Shown here piece after piece: positions 41,145 through 48,893 of a stretch of 64,000 bases of DNA. The notes under the pieces are model-generated. The model was given only the letters and a program-made list of their open reading frames with translations, had not been told where the DNA came from and searched no databases. A program made the translations under genes and the position numbers. Location of the stretch: the NCBI GenBank assembly GCA_965601475.1, contig OZ271832.1, positions 1,674,001 to 1,738,000 of the forward strand, written 5' to 3'. Origin of the DNA: JAWPMT01 sp965601475 (GTDB lineage: Bacteria > Bacteroidota > Bacteroidia > Cytophagales > Cyclobacteriaceae). Numbering within the stretch: position 1 is the first letter of the stretch; each line of letters begins with the position of its first letter.

Positions 41145-41879
41145 TTAACGTTTGCGTTTAGCGCCGTCTCCTCTTCTCCGTCGGGCATTTCCTGATCCAC
41201 CCCCGCTACCCATTCCAGCGTTGCCTAACCCTACGTTTGGTGACAGATCTCTTTTACCAAAAACCTCTCCTTTGAAGATCCACACCTTGATGCCGATCTT
41301 TCCATATACTGTCTGCGCTTCTGAAATCGCATAGTCGATGTCAGCTCTGAGTGTATGGAGGGGAATACGTCCTTCTTTGTATTGCTCGGTACGCGCCATT
41401 TCAGCTCCACCAAGTCGACCTGAACACTTGATCTTGATTCCTTGCGCTCCGACACGCATTGCAGAAGCAATAGCCTGCTTCATAGCCCTTCGGTAGGATA
41501 TCCTTGCGCTCAACTGCTGAGCTATAGATTGTCCAACGAGCACTGCATCCAACTCAGGTCTTTTGATCTCGTAGATATTGATCTGCAGATCTTTACCGGT
41601 AATTTTCTTCAACTCTTCCTTGATCTTGTCTACCTCCTGACCGCCTTTTCCAATAACAACACCAGGCCTTGCCGTGTGAATAGTAAGCGTAATGCGCTTG
41701 AGCGTTCGCTCAATCACAACTTTTGCAATTCCTCCTTTGGGGATTCGAACTTTGAGATATTCTCTAATTCTGTGATCCTCTACGATTTTATCTGAGAATG
41801 TTTTTCCACCGAACCAGGCAGAGTCCCATCCTTTTATGATACCTAATCTCAGACCAACCGGATTTACCTTCTGTCCCAT
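41145..41879 (-). CDS. rpsC: 30S ribosomal protein S3
   Basis: 244 aa. N-terminal KH domain (GVVIGKGGQEVDKIKEELKK) and the C-terminal domain (QGIKIKCSGRLGGAEMARTE, IPLHTLRADIDYA). A short Gly-rich then Arg-rich tail (GMGSGGGSGNARRRRGDGAK) follows the normal end. S3 lines the mRNA entry channel. Overlaps the rplV stop by 1 nt. Confidence 0.98.
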   Translation of the reverse strand: MGQKVNPVGLRLGIIKGWDSAWFGGKTFSDKIVEDHRIREYLKVRIPKGGIAKVVIERTLKRITLTIHTARPGVVIGKGGQEVDKIKEELKKITGKDLQINIYEIKRPELDAVLVGQSIAQQLSARISYRRAMKQAIASAMRVGAQGIKIKCSGRLGGAEMARTEQYKEGRIPLHTLRADIDYAISEAQTVYGKIGIKVWIFKGEVFGKRDLSPNVGLGNAGMGSGGGSGNARRRRGDGAKRKR

Positions 41880-42364
41880 TATTGATTGTTGTCGGTTTCG
41901 GGTTGTACTTCAACTTCTTGCTTATTCATGTCATCAATCACGATTGTGACATGATTACTTCTCTTTCTTATGCGATGCGCTCTACCTTGAGGTGCTGGAC
42001 GGAGTCTCTTCAGAATGCGGGCACTATCTACATAGACCTCGCTCACGTACAGATCTGCCTCTTCGATTTTCACGTCCTCGTTTTGCTGCTGCCAGTCCGC
42101 TATTGCCGTAAGCAACAGCTTTTCTATGGTGTTGGAGGCATGCTTATTGTCGAAACGTAGTAGGTTGAGCGCGATGTTCACTCGCTCACCCCGGATCATG
42201 TCTGCGACCAATCTCATCTTACGCGGCGCAGTAGGGATATTTCGAAGAGAGGCCTTAACGGCACCTAATTTCCCTTTGTTCGCTTCTTTCCACTCTTTTT
42301 GAGCTTCTTTTTCCAATCTGATGCGAACGGATTTCTTTAATTTATTTCCTGCTACTGCTTCCAT
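41879..42364 (-). CDS. rplV: 50S ribosomal protein L22, extended
   Basis: 161 aa against about 110 in E. coli. The L22 core begins near residue 33 (VKASLRNIPTAPRKMRLVAD) and includes the tunnel hairpin region (LKRLRPAPQGRAHRIRKRSN). Residues 1-32 are an extra basic helix (NKLKKSVRIRLEKEAQKEWK), and an acidic Asn/Glu tail ends the protein. Only one ATG gives a start adjacent to rpsS. Overlaps rpsS by 1 nt. Confidence 0.97.
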   Translation of the reverse strand: MEAVAGNKLKKSVRIRLEKEAQKEWKEANKGKLGAVKASLRNIPTAPRKMRLVADMIRGERVNIALNLLRFDNKHASNTIEKLLLTAIADWQQQNEDVKIEEADLYVSEVYVDSARILKRLRPAPQGRAHRIRKRSNHVTIVIDDMNKQEVEVQPETDNNQ

Positions 42365-42642
42365 TATCGCCTTCCTTTATCTTTTTTGGCAATGTGACCT
42401 CTGAAGTTCCTGGTGGGTGAGAATTCTCCAAGCTTGTGACCTACCATATTCTCAGTTACAAACACAGGAATGAATTTATTGCCATTGTGAACTGCGAAAG
42501 TATGACCCACAAAATCAGGAGAAATCATTGAACGTCTAGACCAGGTTTTGATGACTGATTTCTTACCAGACTCGTTCATTGCTTCCACCTTTTTCTCCAG
42601 GCGAAAATCTATATAAGGTCCTTTTTTTAGTGATCGTGCCAT
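42364..42642 (-). CDS. rpsS: 30S ribosomal protein S19
   Basis: 92 aa. MARSLKKGPYIDFRLEKKVE, SRRSMISPDFVGHTFAVHNG, and VGHKLGEFSPTRNFRGHIAK are canonical. A head protein that pairs with S13. Overlaps rplB by 1 nt. Confidence 0.98.
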   Translation of the reverse strand: MARSLKKGPYIDFRLEKKVEAMNESGKKSVIKTWSRRSMISPDFVGHTFAVHNGNKFIPVFVTENMVGHKLGEFSPTRNFRGHIAKKDKGRR

Positions 42643-43463
42643 TATTTCCTTTTGCTAACAATCAGTCTATCAGAATATTTATTTGGTCGACGGGTCTTCT
42701 TCCCTTTAGTGTAGAGTCCGGATCTGGATCTAGGGTGACCACCAGAGGATCTACCTTCTCCACCACCCATTGGGTGATCTACAGGGTTCATCGCCACACC
42801 ACGCACTCGAGGTCTCTTGCCAAGCCATCTATTTCTTCCGGCCTTGCCTAGCCTCACATTCATGTGGTCGGAGTTTGACACTGTACCTATGGTGGCAGAA
42901 CAGGTAGTCAATACCATTCTCATTTCACCAGAGGGCAATTTGATCGTAGCATACTTACCTTCCCGCGCTACAATTTGCGCATAGGACCCGGCACTTCTCG
43001 CCATCGCTCCTCCCTTGCCTGGCTTCAACTCAATATTGTGAATGATCGTACCCAGAGGAATATTTGCCAATGGTAGTGCGTTGCCTACTTCAGGAGCAGC
43101 CTTCGCTCCGGACAACAATTTCGCCCCTACCGTCAGTCCATTAGGTGCTATGATGTACCGCTTCTCACCATCTGCATAGTGAAGTAAAGCAATCCGTGCT
43201 GTTCTACCGGGATCATATTCGATTGAATGCACTGTAGCGGGTATGCCTTCCTTATCTCGTTTGAAGTCTACTACCCGTAGCTTTTTCTTATGACCTCCGC
43301 CAACATTGCGCACGGTCATACGCCCTTGATTGTTCCTACCCCCCTTACTTTTATGTGATTGAAGTAACGATTTCTCTGGTTTGTCTTTGGTAACTTCAGC
43401 AAAGACGGGAGCTATCCTAAATCGTTGTCCTGGCGTGGTAGGTTTTAGTTTCTTTACCGCCAT
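42642..43463 (-). CDS. rplB: 50S ribosomal protein L2
   Basis: 273 aa. A core protein near the peptidyl-transferase centre. Seen: KSLLQSHKSKGGRNNQGRMT, SAGSYAQIVAREGKYATIKL, and the conserved C-terminal RGVAMNPVDHPMGGGEGRSS, whose histidine is implicated in activity. It starts 5 bp after rplW. Confidence 0.98.
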   Translation of the reverse strand: MAVKKLKPTTPGQRFRIAPVFAEVTKDKPEKSLLQSHKSKGGRNNQGRMTVRNVGGGHKKKLRVVDFKRDKEGIPATVHSIEYDPGRTARIALLHYADGEKRYIIAPNGLTVGAKLLSGAKAAPEVGNALPLANIPLGTIIHNIELKPGKGGAMARSAGSYAQIVAREGKYATIKLPSGEMRMVLTTCSATIGTVSNSDHMNVRLGKAGRNRWLGKRPRVRGVAMNPVDHPMGGGEGRSSGGHPRSRSGLYTKGKKTRRPNKYSDRLIVSKRK

Positions 43464-43468
43464 TTCTA

Positions 43469-43756
43469 TTAAATTCCGCTATAAAAATCAATAATGTCTC
43501 CATCGGCCACTTTGACTACAGCCTTCTTGAAGGTTTGGGTCTTGCCGGAGATGATGCCTGATTTGGTATACCTGGATTTAGATTTTCCAGGATGAACCAT
43601 GGTATTCACACTTTCTACAGTAACCCCGTAGGTCTTCTCAACCTCATTCTTAATCTGCACTTTGTTGGCATTTCTTTCCACCACAAAGCCATACTTACCC
43701 TGCTCGTTCATAGCAGAGAATTTCTCAGTAACCAAAGGCCTTACAAGCACTCCCAT
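43469..43756 (-). CDS. rplW: 50S ribosomal protein L23
   Basis: 95 aa. MGVLVRPLVTEKFSAMNEQG, ANKVQIKNEVEKTYGVTVES and the basic loop HPGKSKSRYTKSGI. It lies at the exit tunnel, the docking site for trigger factor and SRP. Overlaps rplD by 1 nt. Confidence 0.98.
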   Translation of the reverse strand: MGVLVRPLVTEKFSAMNEQGKYGFVVERNANKVQIKNEVEKTYGVTVESVNTMVHPGKSKSRYTKSGIISGKTQTFKKAVVKVADGDIIDFYSGI

Positions 43757-44382
43757 TAGTTTAGTCTGTTTGATATCGTTTCCACAGAATTCTCAAAGAT
43801 CACCAAGCAGTCTGCATTGATGAGATCGTAGGTATTAACATCATCTGTGGTCACAACCTTAGCATTAGGTATATTCCTAGATGATAACTGCAGATTCTCG
43901 TTTCCAGAATTGGTGATGAAAAGTGCTTTGTTCACCCCAAGAGCAAGATTTTCCATAATCGCCATGAAATCCTTGGTCTTTGGTGCTTCTAAAGAGAAGT
44001 CTTCAAGCACCTTAACCTGCTCTTCTTTGATTTTCTGAGCAACAACTGACCTTCTGGCCAATTTCTTCACTTTTTTGTTGAGCTTAAAGCGAAAATCTCT
44101 GGGCTTGGGACCGAATATTGTTCCGCCTCCTCGAAATATAGGAGACTTGATGCTACCAGCCCTTGCCGTACCGGTACCTTTCTGCTTCTTTAGTTTTTTA
44201 GTTGACCCAGTGATTTCATTTCTCTCCTTGGTCTTGGCCGTTCCTTGTCTCTGGTGGGCCAGGTATTGTTTCACATCCAGATATACCGCATGTGAATTAG
44301 GCTCAATGTTGAACACCTCGTCATCGAAAGTCACTTCTCTGCCGGTATCCTCACCTTTTATGTTAATGACGCTGAGTTTCAT
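43756..44382 (-). CDS. rplD: 50S ribosomal protein L4
   Basis: 208 aa. Seen: VYLDVKQYLAHQRQGTAKTK, the tunnel loop KQKGTGTARAGSIKSPIFRG and PKPRDFRFKLNKKVKKLARR. In E. coli L4 represses the S10 operon through a leader; the rplC leader here is about 55 nt and would be the place to look. Overlaps rplC by 1 nt. Confidence 0.98.
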   Translation of the reverse strand: MKLSVINIKGEDTGREVTFDDEVFNIEPNSHAVYLDVKQYLAHQRQGTAKTKERNEITGSTKKLKKQKGTGTARAGSIKSPIFRGGGTIFGPKPRDFRFKLNKKVKKLARRSVVAQKIKEEQVKVLEDFSLEAPKTKDFMAIMENLALGVNKALFITNSGNENLQLSSRNIPNAKVVTTDDVNTYDLINADCLVIFENSVETISNRLN

Positions 44383-45014
44383 TATTTCTCCAGAATTACA
44401 AATGAGTTTTTCGCCCCTGGGATTGAGCCACTGACTAACAGCAGATTCTTCTCAGGATATATTTTCATTACTTTCAGGTTGAGCACCTTCACTCTGCGTC
44501 CACCGGTCCTTCCAGCCATCTTGAGGCCTTTGAACACCCTTGACGGGAAGGAACATGCTCCAATAGCACCAGGTGCTCGCAAGCGGTTATGCTGACCGTG
44601 GGTACTTTGCCCAACACCACCAAAACCGTGGCGTTTCACAACCCCCTGAAAACCTTTACCTTTTGAGGTCCCAACAGCATCAAGGAAATCATTCTCCACA
44701 AATACATCTTGGATACTGATCTCTTTGCCAAGGGCAACCTTGTCTTCAAACTCTTCCCTGAAATCCCGAAACTCAACAACCTTTTTCTTGGGACTTGTTT
44801 TGGCTTTCGCAAAATGTCCTTTCAAAGATTTAGGTGTGTTTTTGTCTTTTCGCTCGCCATAGGCAAGTTGAACAGCCCGATAACCATCGGTCTCCTCATT
44901 CTTCACTTGCGTAACGACACAGGGTCCTGCTTCAACGAGGGTGCACGGTACACTCTTACCTGCCTCGTTGTAAATGCTGGTCATTCCAATTTTCTTACCG
45001 ATTAATCCAGGCAT
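44382..45014 (-). CDS. rplC: 50S ribosomal protein L3
   Basis: 210 aa. MPGLIGKKIGMTSIYNEAGK, the central loop reaching the catalytic centre (GVVKRHGFGGVGQSTHGQHN) and RTGGRRVKVLNLKVMKIYPE. It is the first gene of the long rplC-rplQ series, with its own promoter at 45070-45100, separated by a terminator from rpsJ. Confidence 0.98.
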   Translation of the reverse strand: MPGLIGKKIGMTSIYNEAGKSVPCTLVEAGPCVVTQVKNEETDGYRAVQLAYGERKDKNTPKSLKGHFAKAKTSPKKKVVEFRDFREEFEDKVALGKEISIQDVFVENDFLDAVGTSKGKGFQGVVKRHGFGGVGQSTHGQHNRLRAPGAIGACSFPSRVFKGLKMAGRTGGRRVKVLNLKVMKIYPEKNLLLVSGSIPGAKNSFVILEK

Positions 45015-45069
45015 TTCTCTGTTTTATTAATTAAAAACCCTCTCTTTTCTATTTTTTCGAAAAGGACTG

Positions 45070-45100
45070 CAAAGATAGCAATTAAATGACACCAAGCAAA
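45070..45100 (-). promoter_or_regulatory. promoter of the rplC ribosomal operon
   Basis: Minus strand: TTTG (45100-45097), a 19-nt spacer, TATCTTTG (45077-45070). This is a perfect Bacteroidota -33/-7 pair. The -7 box runs into CAGTCCTTTT, the same start-region sequence as the trnW promoter. The leader to the rplC start is about 55 nt. Confidence 0.88.
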
Positions 45101-45121
45101 CCTCCCCTTTCACTTTCCACA

Positions 45122-45153
45122 TAAAAAAAGAACCAATGAAATCATTGGTTCTT
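45122..45153 (-). terminator. intrinsic terminator after rpsJ
   Basis: A 11-12 bp stem (AAGAACCAATGA and TCATTGGTTCTT) is followed on the minus strand by TTTTTT. It ends the rpsL-rpsG-fusA-rpsJ transcript before the rplC promoter. Confidence 0.9.
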
Positions 45154-45174
45154 TCTTTCAAAGAAAAACTTAAT

Positions 45175-45480
45175 CTATACCTTAATTTCTACGTCTACCC
45201 CACTTGGCAGCTCCAGTTTCATCAAGGCATCTACTGTCTTCGCACTGTTGGAGTAGATATCTACAAGCCGCTTATACGTGCAAAGCTGAAATTGTTCCCT
45301 GGACTTCTTGTTCACGTGAGGAGACCTCAATACTGTGAACTTGTCCTTCTCCGTTGGTAGCGGAATCGGACCACTCACCACGGCTCCGGTAGTCTTCACG
45401 GCTCGCACGATCTTTTCTGATGATTTGTCGACCAGGTTATGATCGTAAGACTTAAGCTTTATTCTAATTTTTTGATTCAT
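45175..45480 (-). CDS. rpsJ: 30S ribosomal protein S10
   Basis: 101 aa. NQKIRIKLKSYDHNLVDKSS, SGPIPLPTEKDKFTVLRSPH and HVNKKSREQFQLCTYKR are canonical; it is also the NusB partner in antitermination (NusE). It is 9 bp after fusA and closes that operon, in contrast to bacteria where rpsJ leads the S10 operon together with rplC. Confidence 0.98.
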   Translation of the reverse strand: MNQKIRIKLKSYDHNLVDKSSEKIVRAVKTTGAVVSGPIPLPTEKDKFTVLRSPHVNKKSREQFQLCTYKRLVDIYSNSAKTVDALMKLELPSGVDVEIKV

Positions 45481-45489
45481 GGCTATATC

Positions 45490-47598
45490 TTATGCAGGTT
45501 GGCCTTTTGTTTTACTGATGACATCATCAGCTATATTTTGAGGTACCTGATCATAGTGTGAGAACGTCAAAGACGCGGTTGCCCGGCCCGAGCTCATGGT
45601 ACGTAGATCAGTCACATATCCGAATAATTCAGAAAGCGGCACATCGGCTTTCACGACAGCGGACGTTCCTTTAGTGTCCATGCCCTTCATGATTCCTCTT
45701 CTTCTGTTGAGGTCTCCAGTAATTGAGCCAGTGTACTCATCTGGCGTCACCACCTCAACACTCATTACAGGCTCCAGCAATACTGGCTTGGCTTTCTTAC
45801 CGGCTTCTTTGAAGCCAAGTCTAGCTGCCAACTCGAAGGACAATGAGTCAGAATCCACATCGTGGAAGGATCCATGATACAGTCTCACCTTCATATTGTC
45901 AATCGGATACCCAGCCAATGGCCCGTTGGACATGGCCTCTCTGAAACCTTTTTCCACTGCTGGAATAAATTCCTTGGGAATTACCCCACCAACAATGTTA
46001 TTAACAAACTGCAGGCCTGTCGCTTCGTGATCTTCGTCCTTAGGTCCAATTTCAAAGACAATGTCTGCGAATTTACCTCGACCACCAGTTTGTTTCTTAT
46101 AAACCTCTTTATGCTCTATCGTTGATCTAAGCGTCTCTTTGTATGCTACCTGAGGCGCTCCTTGATTAATCTCAACTTTGAATTCTCGCTTGAGTCGATC
46201 AATGATGATATCCAGGTGAAGCTCACCCATACCCCTCAAAATTGTCTGACCAGTGTCGTGATCGGTCTCGACCTGCAAAGTAGGATCTTCCTCTACCAGT
46301 TTGGCAATCGCAATGCCCAGCTTGTCCACATCAGCTTGCGCCTTTGGCTCGATAGCGTATCCAATGACAGGATCCGGGAAGATCATAGACTCAAGCACAA
46401 TTCTAGATTTCTCATCACAGAGTGTGTCGCCAGTCTTTATGTCCTTGAACCCTACAACAGCAGCAATATCACCAGCATGCAATTGATCAATTTGATTTTG
46501 CTTGTTGGCGTGCATCTGGAAAATCCTCGAAATCCTTTCTTTCTTACCAGTCCGAGTATTGAATACATACGAACCAGAATTCAGAACTCCTGAATAAGAT
46601 CTTGTGAAGCAGAGCCTACCGACGAAGGGATCCGTCGCGATCTTGAAAGCCAAGGCAGCAAATGGATCTTCAGGAGAAGGTTTTCTAACTACATCCTCCT
46701 CTGTATCAGGATCAGTTCCGTGAATATTCTCTCTATCAAGTGGTGATGGAAGCAACTCCATTACATAGTTCAGCAATGTCTGAACACCTTTGTTCTTGAA
46801 AGCTGACCCACACAACATTGGCACGAATGCCAAGTCAATTGTAGCAGCCCTCAAGGCAGCAACAATTTCGTCTCTCGTTATGGAATCAGGATCTTCGAAA
46901 TATTTCTCCAGGAGTTCCTCATCGTATTCCGCTACAGCTTCAACCAACTTACCTCTGTACTCCTCAACGTCCTCCGCCATATCTTCAGGAATAGGAATCT
47001 CTTCAAAGGTCATTCCCATATCCTCCTCGTTCCAGATGATGGCCTTGTTTTCAACCAGATCCACTACACCACGGAAGTTCTCTTCGGCTCCAATTGGCAA
47101 CTGCAACGGCACTGATTTCGTCCCCAACATGTCCTTCACCTGAGTACAGACATTCAAAAAGTCGGCACCAGCCCTGTCCATTTTATTGACAAAACCAATT
47201 CTGGCCACTTTGTAGTTATCTGCCAATCTCCAGTTCGTCTCAGATTGTGGTTCGACACCGTCAACAGCACTGAATAAGAATACCAATCCGTCAAGGACTC
47301 TCAGGGATCGATTTACTTCAACCGTAAAATCGACGTGTCCAGGAGTGTCAATGATATTAATATGGTATTCGTTGTCTTTGTAGGGCCAGAAAACAGTGGT
47401 AGCAGCTGAAGTAATTGTAATACCCCTTTCCTGCTCTTGCTCCATCCAGTCCATGGTGGCGGCACCGTCATGCACCTCACCAATTTTGTGGCTCACACCA
47501 GTATAATACAGTATGCGCTCAGTGGTAGTTGTTTTACCAGCATCGATGTGCGCAGCAATACCAATATTCCTGGTAAAGTTTAAGTCTCTTTTCGCCAT
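45490..47598 (-). CDS. fusA: elongation factor G
   Basis: 702 aa, five-domain GTPase that drives translocation and ribosome recycling. G1 AHIDAGKTTTTERILYYTG, the switch block DWMEQEQERGITITSAATT, G3 DTPGHVDF, G4 NKMDRAGAD. The C-terminal domains show GGRGKFADIVFEIGPKDE and the domain IV tip region. Length and order (rpsL-rpsG-fusA) are standard. Confidence 0.98.
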   Translation of the reverse strand: MAKRDLNFTRNIGIAAHIDAGKTTTTERILYYTGVSHKIGEVHDGAATMDWMEQEQERGITITSAATTVFWPYKDNEYHINIIDTPGHVDFTVEVNRSLRVLDGLVFLFSAVDGVEPQSETNWRLADNYKVARIGFVNKMDRAGADFLNVCTQVKDMLGTKSVPLQLPIGAEENFRGVVDLVENKAIIWNEEDMGMTFEEIPIPEDMAEDVEEYRGKLVEAVAEYDEELLEKYFEDPDSITRDEIVAALRAATIDLAFVPMLCGSAFKNKGVQTLLNYVMELLPSPLDRENIHGTDPDTEEDVVRKPSPEDPFAALAFKIATDPFVGRLCFTRSYSGVLNSGSYVFNTRTGKKERISRIFQMHANKQNQIDQLHAGDIAAVVGFKDIKTGDTLCDEKSRIVLESMIFPDPVIGYAIEPKAQADVDKLGIAIAKLVEEDPTLQVETDHDTGQTILRGMGELHLDIIIDRLKREFKVEINQGAPQVAYKETLRSTIEHKEVYKKQTGGRGKFADIVFEIGPKDEDHEATGLQFVNNIVGGVIPKEFIPAVEKGFREAMSNGPLAGYPIDNMKVRLYHGSFHDVDSDSLSFELAARLGFKEAGKKAKPVLLEPVMSVEVVTPDEYTGSITGDLNRRRGIMKGMDTKGTSAVVKADVPLSELFGYVTDLRTMSSGRATASLTFSHYDQVPQNIADDVISKTKGQPA

Positions 47599-47624
47599 GA
47601 GTGTTGTAAATAGGGAGTTTTAGA

Positions 47625-48092
47625 TTAGAATCTGAAGTGAGAAAATGCCTTGTTGGCCTCTGCCATTCTGTGCGTGTCATCCTTTTTCTTGATTGCAGCA
47701 CCTTCTCCTTTGGAGGCTGCAATTACTTCAGCGGCCAGTCTCTCCTTCATGGTCTTTTCACCTCTGGTCCGTGCATATCGGATCATCCACTTGATCCCTA
47801 AGGCAATTTTGCGATCTGGACGCACTTCGATGGGTACTTGGAATGTAGCTCCACCGACTCTCCTACTTTTTACCTCAACCGCAGGCATGATATTGTTGAG
47901 TGCGTTTTTCCATGTTTCAAGACCATTCTCTCCGGTTTTTTCCTCGATGATCTTAATGGCATCATAAAAAATGCCATATGCATTACTCTTCTTGCCATCC
48001 ACCATTAGGCTGTTGACGAACTTCGTAACCAGCGTATCACTGTAGATGGGATCAGGTAGAATGTATCTCTTTTTTGGTTTAGCCTTTCTCAT
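47625..48092 (-). CDS. rpsG: 30S ribosomal protein S7
   Basis: 155 aa. It nucleates 30S head assembly. Seen: MRKAKPKKRYILPDPIYSDT, LVTKFVNSLMVDGKKSNAYG, and RVGGATFQVPIEVRPDRKIA. In E. coli it represses its own operon by binding the rpsL-rpsG junction. Here the gap is 19 bp. Confidence 0.98.
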   Translation of the reverse strand: MRKAKPKKRYILPDPIYSDTLVTKFVNSLMVDGKKSNAYGIFYDAIKIIEEKTGENGLETWKNALNNIMPAVEVKSRRVGGATFQVPIEVRPDRKIALGIKWMIRYARTRGEKTMKERLAAEVIAASKGEGAAIKKKDDTHRMAEANKAFSHFRF

Positions 48093-48111
48093 TTTACTAT
48101 ATGCCTATCAG

Positions 48112-48492
48112 CTACTTTTTCTCCTTAGGTTTCTTTGCGCCGTATTTTGAACGTGCTTGCAGACGTCCATTTACACCGGCTGTATCCAGTGCCCCACGAA
48201 CGATATGGTACCGAACTCCAGGTAGATCCTTTACCCTGCCACCCCTTATCAAGACAATTGAGTGCTCCTGCAGGTTGTGGCCCTCTCCACCAATGTAAGC
48301 GTTGACCTCCTTACCATTTGTAAGTCTCACCCTGGCAACTTTCCTCATGGCCGAGTTTGGCTTCTTAGGTGTAGTCGTGTACACTCTTGTACAGACGCCT
48401 CGACGTTGAGGACAACTGTCAAGTGCTGGTGACTTTGACTTTGAGGTAAGCTTCTTCCTTCCCTTCCTTACTAATTGTTGAATAGTTGGCAT
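48112..48492 (-). CDS. rpsL: 30S ribosomal protein S12
   Basis: 126 aa. Decoding-centre protein. MPTIQQLVRKGRKKLTSKSK; the streptomycin-related loop YTTTPKKPNSAMRKVARVRL has the wild-type lysine, and so does GGRVKDLPGVRYHIVRGALD. First gene of the str group; a matching promoter lies 36 nt upstream. Confidence 0.98.
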   Translation of the reverse strand: MPTIQQLVRKGRKKLTSKSKSPALDSCPQRRGVCTRVYTTTPKKPNSAMRKVARVRLTNGKEVNAYIGGEGHNLQEHSIVLIRGGRVKDLPGVRYHIVRGALDTAGVNGRLQARSKYGAKKPKEKK

Positions 48493-48528
48493 TACACTAT
48501 GTTTCTATACCTTAATTTTTTGGGAACG

Positions 48529-48559
48529 CAAAGATAGATATATTGTGATCTTATCCCAA
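48529..48559 (-). promoter_or_regulatory. promoter of the rpsL-rpsG-fusA-rpsJ operon
   Basis: Minus strand: TTG (48559-48557), 20-nt spacer, TATCTTTG (48536-48529), then CGTTCCC. A good Bacteroidota promoter in the 81-bp gap between the DUF3467 gene and rpsL. Confidence 0.75.
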
Positions 48560-48573
48560 TTAATTTTTATCAA

Positions 48574-48891
48574 TTAAGCTTCTCCGACGGTTCCTCCAAA
48601 ATTCATTGGGAATTTTGGGGCCTCATCATTTTGTTTGATGGGCCCAAAAGAGGATTCGTACTTGATGACATTCTCCTGAAGCGCGTTCAAGAGCCGCTTT
48701 GCATGCTCTGGCGTGATCACAATCCTTGACTTCACCTTTGCTTTCTGCACTCCCGGCATCAGACGAATAAAGTCAATGACAAATTCGCTACTTGAATGTG
48801 CAATCATGGCCAAGTTCGCATAGACACCTTCAGCCGTTTCCTCGGACAACTCAATGTTGAGTTGATTAGGATTTTTTCTTTCTTCGGCCAT
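48574..48891 (-). CDS. DUF3467 domain-containing protein
   Basis: 105 aa, soluble. It reads LNIELSEETAEGVYANLAMI, then FVIDFIRLMPGVQKAKVKSR, IVITPEHAKRLLNALQENV and a loose Pro/Gly-rich tail. This is the DUF3467 pattern. It is 2 bp after rpoC, so it is made in the RNA polymerase transcript. This arrangement is common in Bacteroidota. The function is unknown; association with RNA polymerase is an inference from position. Confidence 0.88.
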   Translation of the reverse strand: MAEERKNPNQLNIELSEETAEGVYANLAMIAHSSSEFVIDFIRLMPGVQKAKVKSRIVITPEHAKRLLNALQENVIKYESSFGPIKQNDEAPKFPMNFGGTVGEA

Positions 48892-48893
48892 AC

